This document shows positions 58,567-64,000 of a stretch of DNA of 64,000 bases, piece after piece. Both the position numbers and the translations under genes were made by a program. The DNA lies in assembly GCF_004614165.1 (NCBI RefSeq), contig NZ_SPVG01000253.1:1-64000 (forward strand). Direction: 5' to 3'. The stretch comes from Duganella callida. Lineage in GTDB: Bacteria; Pseudomonadota; Gammaproteobacteria; Burkholderiales; Burkholderiaceae_D. Numbering within the stretch: the stretch's first letter is position 1; each line of letters starts with the position of its first letter. Below the pieces are notes generated by a model. The model ran no database searches. It saw only the letters and a list, made by a program, of their open reading frames with translations, and was not told the origin of the DNA.

Positions 58567-60285
58567 ATGACTACTCCACTACTCCCCAGCGTGATGGCGT
58601 CCTGCCTCACGTCCGAGCAGTTGCTGCGCCACTTGTACCTGAACCTGCGCGACTACGCCATCCTCACCGTCGATCCGCAGGGGCTGATCACCAGCTGGAA
58701 CCTGGGCGCCGAACTGATCTTCGGTTATGCGCCGGACGACATCATCGGTCAGCACGTGGCCTGCCTGTTCACGCGCGAAGACCGCGACCAGGGCGTGCCC
58801 TGGCAGGAGTTGCGCTCTGCGCGCGAGTGGCACCGCGCCGCCGATTACCGCTGGCACGTGCGGCGCGGCGGCGCTTTGTTCTGGGCCGATGGCGTCACCA
58901 CCGTGATGCCCGACGCGGACGGCGGGGGCGAGCCGGCAGGCTACCTGAAAATACTGCGCGACGTCACCACCTCCAAGCGGGCGCAGGACGAGATCCGCCG
59001 GCTGGCCACCATCGACGTGCTGACCGGCCTGGCTAACCGCGCGGCCTTCGACGCGCGCCGAGCCGAGCTGATTTCGTTTGCCGAGCGCGGCAATCAGCTG
59101 CTGTTGCTGCTGCTGATCGACCTGGACCGCTTCAAGCAGGTCAACGATGAACTGGGCCACCAGGCCGGCGACCTGCTGTTGCAGCTGGTGGCGCAGCGCA
59201 TGCGCTCGGTGTGCCGCGAGAGCGATTTCGTGGCCCGTCTGGGCGGCGACGAGTTCGCGCTGATGCATCTGCACGCGCCGTCGCCCGCCAGTGGCGGCGT
59301 GCTGGCCGAAAAGCTGCTGGCGGAACTGGCGCGGCCATTCCAGATCGCCGACCACGCGGTGCAGATCAGCGCGAGTATCGGCATCGCTGTCTGCCCGCTC
59401 GACGCGAACCTGCCGGAGTCGCTGCTCAGGAAGGCCGACCTGGCGCTGTACCACGCCAAGCAGAGCGGCCGCAACTGCTACCACTTCTACACGGCGGAGC
59501 TGGACCGCATCGCCCACCGCAAGAACGCCGACCACACCGAGATGCGCCAGCTGATGCACGGCCACCGCTGCGCGCTGGCCTATCAGCCCATCGTCGACGC
59601 CAACAGCAACACCATCGCCATGGAAGCCCTGCTGCGCCTGCCCGGTCATCTCGGCCAGCAGCCGGTCGAGTATGCGGTGGGCCTGGCGGCCGAAATGGGG
59701 CTGTTGCCGCAACTGGGCTGCTGGGTGACGCGCCAGGCTTTTGCCCAGCTGCGGCAATGGATGGACCAGGGTGTGCACGACCTGCGCGTCTGCGTCAATA
59801 CCTGCGCCAAGGAATTGCTGGACGACAGCTACCTGGACCAGCTGGACAGCGCGCTGGCCGAATACGGTCTGCGCGCCGGCGATATCGAAATCGAGCTGAC
59901 CGAGCGCGATGCGATCGCGCTGGAACAGAACGGCAGCAAGATCGTCGACCAGCTGCACGCGCGCGGTTTCCGCCTGTCGCTGGACGATTTCGGCACCGGG
60001 TATTCCTCGCTCAGCTATCTGCGCACGCTGCCGGTCACCACCATCAAGCTTGATAAAAGCTTTTTGCGCGATGTGCCGGACAATGCCGACGCCAACGCCG
60101 TGGTGCGCACAGTGATCCTGCTGGCCAGCGAGCTGCGGCTGAGCGTGATCGCGGAAGGGGTGGAAAGCACGGCGCAGGCCGATTTCCTCAGCGACGCCGG
60201 CTGCGGCGTGTTCCAGGGTTTTCTGTACGCGCGCCCGCTGAGCGCCGCCGACGCCACCGCCTGGCTGCAGCAGCGCGCGGTTTAG
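58567..60285 (+). CDS. PAS-GGDEF-EAL cyclic-di-GMP protein, both catalytic motifs intact
   Basis: 572 residues, cytoplasmic. PAS at about 25-140 (ILTVDPQGLITSWNLGAELI), GGDEF at about 150-310 with intact RLGGDEFALM, I-site RESD and LIDLDRFKQVND, and EAL at about 325-570 with MEALLRLPG, IEIELTERDA, LSLDDFGTGYSSLSYL, IKLDKSFL, VIAEGVES and FQGFLYARPL. Every metal-binding and catalytic EAL residue that I can check is present. It may synthesise or degrade the messenger depending on the PAS signal. Its stop shares TTAG with the opposing gene. Confidence 0.93.
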   Translation: MTTPLLPSVMASCLTSEQLLRHLYLNLRDYAILTVDPQGLITSWNLGAELIFGYAPDDIIGQHVACLFTREDRDQGVPWQELRSAREWHRAADYRWHVRRGGALFWADGVTTVMPDADGGGEPAGYLKILRDVTTSKRAQDEIRRLATIDVLTGLANRAAFDARRAELISFAERGNQLLLLLLIDLDRFKQVNDELGHQAGDLLLQLVAQRMRSVCRESDFVARLGGDEFALMHLHAPSPASGGVLAEKLLAELARPFQIADHAVQISASIGIAVCPLDANLPESLLRKADLALYHAKQSGRNCYHFYTAELDRIAHRKNADHTEMRQLMHGHRCALAYQPIVDANSNTIAMEALLRLPGHLGQQPVEYAVGLAAEMGLLPQLGCWVTRQAFAQLRQWMDQGVHDLRVCVNTCAKELLDDSYLDQLDSALAEYGLRAGDIEIELTERDAIALEQNGSKIVDQLHARGFRLSLDDFGTGYSSLSYLRTLPVTTIKLDKSFLRDVPDNADANAVVRTVILLASELRLSVIAEGVESTAQADFLSDAGCGVFQGFLYARPLSAADATAWLQQRAV

Positions 60286-61466
60286 ACCAGCGACAGGTCG
60301 CGGCCGCGGGTGCCGAAGATGGTGTCGATCTGGCCGGCGTTCAGGCCGTACATGCGCGCCAGCAGGCCGCCGAACATGGCGCGGTATTCGTTCAGCACCG
60401 GGTAGTCGCGGTTCTGGAACAGCGTCGGCTGCTCCAGCCGCACCTGCTCGCCGTGCACCTTGCCGCCGTTGATGCCGCCGCCCAGCACCCAGTACACGCT
60501 GCCGTGGCCATGGTCGGTGCCGCGGTTGCCGTTCTCGCGGAAGGTGCGGCCGAATTCGCTGACCACCACCACCACGGTGTCCTTCCAGTCCGGCCCCATC
60601 TCCTGGGCGAAGCCGGCCAGACCGCGGCCCAGTTCCTCCAGCCGGTTGGCCAGGTAGCCGGTGGCGTTGCCCTGGCCGACGTGGGTGTCCCAGCCGCCGA
60701 CGTCGACGAAGCCGATGTTGTAACGCTCGCGCATCACCTTGGCGATGCGGCGCGCTTCCAGCTCGAAGCCCTTGGCGGTGATGGCGTTGCGGTTGGCCGC
60801 CTCCATCTCGCCGACCATTTCCTTCATCACGTCCTCGCGCACGGTGAAGCCTTCGCGCACCGGCTGCGCCAGCGCCGTGCCTTCGTACATGGCGGCGATC
60901 ATTTTGGCCTGGCGCGCATCGACCGCCGGCTTGGCGACGCTGCGCAGCGCCGTGTTGGGCACTTGCAGATCGCCCTGCATGATCAGCGGCAGCTGGTCGG
61001 TGAAGGAGATGGCGCTGGCGCGGTCGGCGTTCAGCGTGCTGGCCAGGCGGTTGAGGAAGCCGGAGCGGAAGTCGCGGCGGCGGTCCAGCGCCTGTCCCAG
61101 TTCGATGCTGTCCTGGGTCTCGAAGTGGCTGCGCGACAGGTCCTCCGTGCCGGCGAACGGCACGAACGCGGCCTGGCCCTGCTGGAACAGCGGATAGATG
61201 GTGTCGCGCAGGGCAGGGTGCAGACCCCAGTCGCCGTTGATGGGCAGCGCCGATTTCAGGTCGTCGCTGGGCCTGGCGATGGCGATGTTGGGCCGCACCT
61301 GGTAGTAATACTGGCTGGAGATCGGCACCAGCAGGCTGGTGGCGTCGTAGCCGCCACGCATGAAGACGAACAGCAGGCGCGTCCTGCTGGCCGGCGCCGC
61401 CCACAGATTGCCGGCGGCGGCGACGGGCAGCGCGGCCATGGATTTGAGCAGGGTACGACGGTCCAT
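60282..61466 (-). CDS. DUF1501 exported protein
   Basis: 394 residues. The N-terminus DRRTLLKSMAALPVAAAG is a Tat-type signal. RLLFVFMRGGYDATSLLVPI, NIGFVDVGGWDTHVGQG, VVVVSEFGRTFRENGNRGTD and HGHGSVYWVLGGGINGG are DUF1501 hallmarks, a family with an alkaline-phosphatase/sulfatase-like fold. It lies ten bases behind the DUF1800 gene; the two families nearly always occur as a pair. AAGGAG seven bases before the ATG fixes the start. Function not known. Confidence 0.92.
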   Translation of the reverse strand: MDRRTLLKSMAALPVAAAGNLWAAPASRTRLLFVFMRGGYDATSLLVPISSQYYYQVRPNIAIARPSDDLKSALPINGDWGLHPALRDTIYPLFQQGQAAFVPFAGTEDLSRSHFETQDSIELGQALDRRRDFRSGFLNRLASTLNADRASAISFTDQLPLIMQGDLQVPNTALRSVAKPAVDARQAKMIAAMYEGTALAQPVREGFTVREDVMKEMVGEMEAANRNAITAKGFELEARRIAKVMRERYNIGFVDVGGWDTHVGQGNATGYLANRLEELGRGLAGFAQEMGPDWKDTVVVVVSEFGRTFRENGNRGTDHGHGSVYWVLGGGINGGKVHGEQVRLEQPTLFQNRDYPVLNEYRAMFGGLLARMYGLNAGQIDTIFGTRGRDLSLV

Positions 61467-61476
61467 GATGGTCTCC

Positions 61477-63015
61477 TTAGCGATGCATGAATTCGGGCGA
61501 CGACAGGAACAGCGCATTCCATTCCTGCGGCGAGGTCGCCTGCTCGAGCGCGCTGGCGGTGGCCGGCGCCAGCGCCTTTTGCAGCGACTGGAAATAGAGC
61601 GCGTTGGCCAGCTGCGGGAAGGCCGGGCGTTCCTGCGGCATCGCGCCTTCGCTTTTGAACAGGCCGGCGGCGCCATTGCCGATCGCCTTGGCGATCTCGA
61701 AACGGGTGGTCATCTGGCCCGGGCTGGCCCAGGCCGACTGCGTCAGCGGGTAGCCGTCCGGCGTCTGGCGGCCGTACAGCGGCTCGGCCATGCGGTTCAG
61801 CCAGTTGATCATGGGGCCGGCGTTGAGGATCACCTTGTCGTCATAGGTCAGGCGCACGGCCGACACCACGTAGTGCACCGGGTCCTTGAACTTCTGTCCC
61901 AGCGATTGCGTGAATTCGGCGGAGGTGAACAGTACGCGCAGCACGGCGGCGATGTCGCCGTCGCTGGACTGGAACGTGGCGGCCATGCGCTCGACCAGCG
62001 CCGGCGGCGGTTCGTCGGCCACGAAATACATCGCCAGCTTGCGGCTGACGTAACGCGCGGTGGCCGGATGGCGCGCCAGGCGGTCCAGCGCCTCATTCAC
62101 TTCGGCCAGGCCGCGGCCCTTGACGGTCTGGCCGAGGAAGACCTTGTCGCCGTAGTCGTGGCGGCCGGGATTGAATTCGAACAGGCCGTTACGCACGTAC
62201 TGGTCGGCCTTGTCCTTGCGCACATTGGGCATCTTGTCGCCGAGGTTGACGCCGACGCCGGTCAGGATGCGCGCCAGCTGCTGCACATCGTTCTGGGTGT
62301 AGCCGCTGTCCACGCCCATGGTGTGCAGCTCCATGATCTCGCGGGCATAGTTCTCGTTGATGCGGTTGGCGGCGTTCTGCTCGTTGTCCAGATAGCGGAT
62401 CATGGCCGGGTGGTGCAGGGTGGCGGCCAGCAGATCGCGGAACTTGCCCAGCGCGTGCGGGCGGATCGCCTTGTCCTCGTAATCGCCGACCAGCACGCGC
62501 AGATTGGCCTTGCCCTGGTGGACGTTGAAGTGGTTCATCCAGAACCAGGTCATCTGCTCCTGCAGCTGGTTGGGCGAGTACAGGTCGCGCAGCAGCGAAC
62601 GGGTGGCCGCTTCCCTGGCCAGGCGGTTCAGTTCCTGCTGGTAGGCGCGTTGCGCGGCCTTCTTGGCTTCGTCGTCGACCATGGCCTTGTCGTAGTCGCG
62701 GCGCTGGTCCTCCAGCTCGCGCACCAGCTGCGGCACCGGTTTCTGCGAGATGGTCATGGCGTCGATCTGCGCCTGTGCTTCCGGCGGCAGCACGGCGGCG
62801 CCGGGATGCAGTTGGCGTTCCAGCCAGCGCCCATAGCCCACCTGTTCGACCTGGTGGTAGGTGCTGGTGCTGACGCCCCAGCTGACGCGGTTGACGGCGG
62901 CGCTCAGCGCCACCGGATCGGCGGGCGCGGACGGCGCCGTGGCGGTCGGCGCGGCGGCGCAGCCGGCCAGCAATATCAGGCTGGCGCACAGGGCCAGAGG
63001 GCGGAAAGACGGCAT
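61477..63015 (-). CDS. DUF1800 lipoprotein
   Basis: 512 residues. Lipobox ILLAGCAAAP. DUF1800 features: AAVNRVSWGVSTSTYHQVEQ, MTWFWMNHFNVHQGKANLRV, LLAATLHHPAMIRYLDNEQN, ENYAREIMELHTMGVDSGYT and NGLFEFNPGRHDYGDKVFLG. First gene of the DUF1800-DUF1501 operon. The role of the pair is unknown; partners are co-exported (one lipidated, one via Tat). Confidence 0.92.
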   Translation of the reverse strand: MPSFRPLALCASLILLAGCAAAPTATAPSAPADPVALSAAVNRVSWGVSTSTYHQVEQVGYGRWLERQLHPGAAVLPPEAQAQIDAMTISQKPVPQLVRELEDQRRDYDKAMVDDEAKKAAQRAYQQELNRLAREAATRSLLRDLYSPNQLQEQMTWFWMNHFNVHQGKANLRVLVGDYEDKAIRPHALGKFRDLLAATLHHPAMIRYLDNEQNAANRINENYAREIMELHTMGVDSGYTQNDVQQLARILTGVGVNLGDKMPNVRKDKADQYVRNGLFEFNPGRHDYGDKVFLGQTVKGRGLAEVNEALDRLARHPATARYVSRKLAMYFVADEPPPALVERMAATFQSSDGDIAAVLRVLFTSAEFTQSLGQKFKDPVHYVVSAVRLTYDDKVILNAGPMINWLNRMAEPLYGRQTPDGYPLTQSAWASPGQMTTRFEIAKAIGNGAAGLFKSEGAMPQERPAFPQLANALYFQSLQKALAPATASALEQATSPQEWNALFLSSPEFMHR

Positions 63016-63180
63016 GGAGTGGCTTTCTTCGGCTCGGTTCAAACAGCAGAGTATCCCAAATTCGGCGACATGCAATATGCACTATGTGTATGGTGCAACG
63101 AAATGTTACAAGACGCCAGCTTGCTTAATCGGCAAGCTGGCCATACGATGGCGGAATCACCTTTTTGCTACAGGATCGCC

Positions 63181-64000
63181 ATGCGCTTGCACCTTGCCAT
63201 CTTCTTCCTGCTGCTGGCGGCGGCCGCGGCGCCGGCGCCGGCGGCCGTGACCCTGCACGTCAGCGCGGCGCAGCATTACGAAGCCCCCGGCCCGGACGCC
63301 AATGCGCCAGCCGACCGCACGGTGGAGATGGATGTGACCCTGGGCGACACCTACATCCAGATCGATTCGGATCATGGCCGCATGATTTACGATTTCCAGT
63401 CGCGGCGCCGCTACGCGGTCGATCCGGCGGCGAAGATCTACGTGGAATATTCGCTATACGATTTAGTCGGTTTCCGCGTGATGGAAATGAAGAACCGCGA
63501 AACGCTGCAGCAGGCGCTGGCCGCCGCCAAGGTCAGCGACAGGCCGATGGTGACGGCCGACCTGGAAAACCAGCTATCCATCTTCAAGGACGGTCCCAGC
63601 CAGGTCGAGGAAAAAACCGCGGGCGGGATGCACGAGTTCTCCATCGGCGGCGCGCGGCTGGCCAGCTGGAGCGAGGGCGGCACCAAGGTATCGGCCGCCG
63701 ACGCCGCACGCTTCGCCCAGTTCCTGCGTTATGCCGAAGCCGGTCACCCGCAACTGCTGGAAAGGCTGGCCCAGGGCGGCATGATCCCGGAGCGGCTGGC
63801 GCTGTACCTGAACGGCCTGGGACCGGTCGGCACCGTCACGCTGCGCTTTTCGGCGGTGCTGCCGGCTCAGTCGCCGGCGTACGATCTGAAGCCGTACCGG
63901 CGCGAAGCGGCCAGCGGCGGCATCGACGGCCTGCTGGACCGCATCGCCGCCATGACGCCGGAACAGCTGGCGGCGTTCCGCGCCCAGCATCCCTGCGAGA
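63181..64000 (+). CDS. exported protein of unknown function, truncated by the window edge
   Basis: 273 residues are visible and the frame is still open at the right edge. The signal peptide runs to about residue 22 (LAIFFLLLAAAAAPAPAAV). The mature part begins VTLHVSAAQHYEAPGPDA, then VEMDVTLGDTYIQIDSDHGR and SRRRYAVDPAAKIYVEYSLY, suggesting a beta-rich domain. I do not recognise the family. The 165-base spacer before it shows no other gene. Confidence 0.7.
   Translation, partial: MRLHLAIFFLLLAAAAAPAPAAVTLHVSAAQHYEAPGPDANAPADRTVEMDVTLGDTYIQIDSDHGRMIYDFQSRRRYAVDPAAKIYVEYSLYDLVGFRVMEMKNRETLQQALAAAKVSDRPMVTADLENQLSIFKDGPSQVEEKTAGGMHEFSIGGARLASWSEGGTKVSAADAARFAQFLRYAEAGHPQLLERLAQGGMIPERLALYLNGLGPVGTVTLRFSAVLPAQSPAYDLKPYRREAASGGIDGLLDRIAAMTPEQLAAFRAQHPCE

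Overview
The window is a GC-rich, densely coded chromosomal segment. The set of genes and their order suggest a betaproteobacterium of the Oxalobacteraceae (Duganella / Massilia / Janthinobacterium type). Pointers are hemC-hemD-hemX-hemY in tandem, a PII gene directly behind glutamine-dependent NAD synthetase, ornithine-lipid synthesis, a persulfide dioxygenase-rhodanese fusion, and many two-component and cyclic-di-GMP proteins. The family-level assignment is inference from gene content. No transposase, integrase, phage gene or CRISPR array was seen.

Layout. 1-3.3 kb: end of hemC, then hemD, hemX and hemY, closed by a terminator. 3.3-3.8 kb: two overlapping small membrane-protein genes of clearly lower GC. 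3.9-6.3 kb: sulfide/persulfide oxidation enzyme, pyrophosphatase, Crp-type regulator. 6.5-11.9 kb: chemoreceptor, FemAB-like acyltransferase, nadE and glnK/glnB. 12.0-17.3 kb: a sulfate-ester locus (arylsulfotransferase-like protein, TonB-dependent receptor, sulfatase). 17.3-27.6 kb: mostly housekeeping (TRIC channel, Smr, trxB, ftsK, lolA, rarA, serS) plus small exported proteins. 27.6-28.1 kb: two tRNA-Ser(CGA) genes, then a strange tRNA-like repeat unit with duplicated terminators. 28.1-30.3 kb: small exported or membrane proteins. 30.3-36.5 kb: a large hybrid histidine kinase and an M16 peptidase pair. 36.5-43.8 kb: thioesterase and peptidase-like hydrolase, glucarate uptake and dehydration with a LacI-type regulator, KTSC and SET proteins, spermidine-synthase-like enzyme. 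43.8-52.1 kb: degenerate GGDEF protein, exopolyphosphatase, a sensory operon (binding protein, hybrid kinase, receiver), a histone-H1-like protein and olsB. 52.1-55.6 kb: formate-dehydrogenase-like molybdoenzyme, FdhD and a small HTH protein. 55.6-64 kb: DUF3300 lipoprotein, NTF2-like/TetR operon with a clear operator, a GGDEF-EAL protein, a DUF1501/DUF1800 pair, and a truncated exported protein at the edge.

The most unusual features are: (1) a 100-nt element at 27941-28040 that keeps the tRNA-Ser acceptor stem and CCA but has its body replaced by stacked GC hairpins, lying within a duplicated tRNA-tail/terminator unit; (2) two dRS3-like inverted repeats just before rarA; (3) a membrane GGDEF protein that has lost both metal-binding positions but keeps the cyclic-di-GMP I-site; (4) six of twelve convergent gene pairs sharing exactly four bases at their stop codons; and (5) the sulfate-ester locus.
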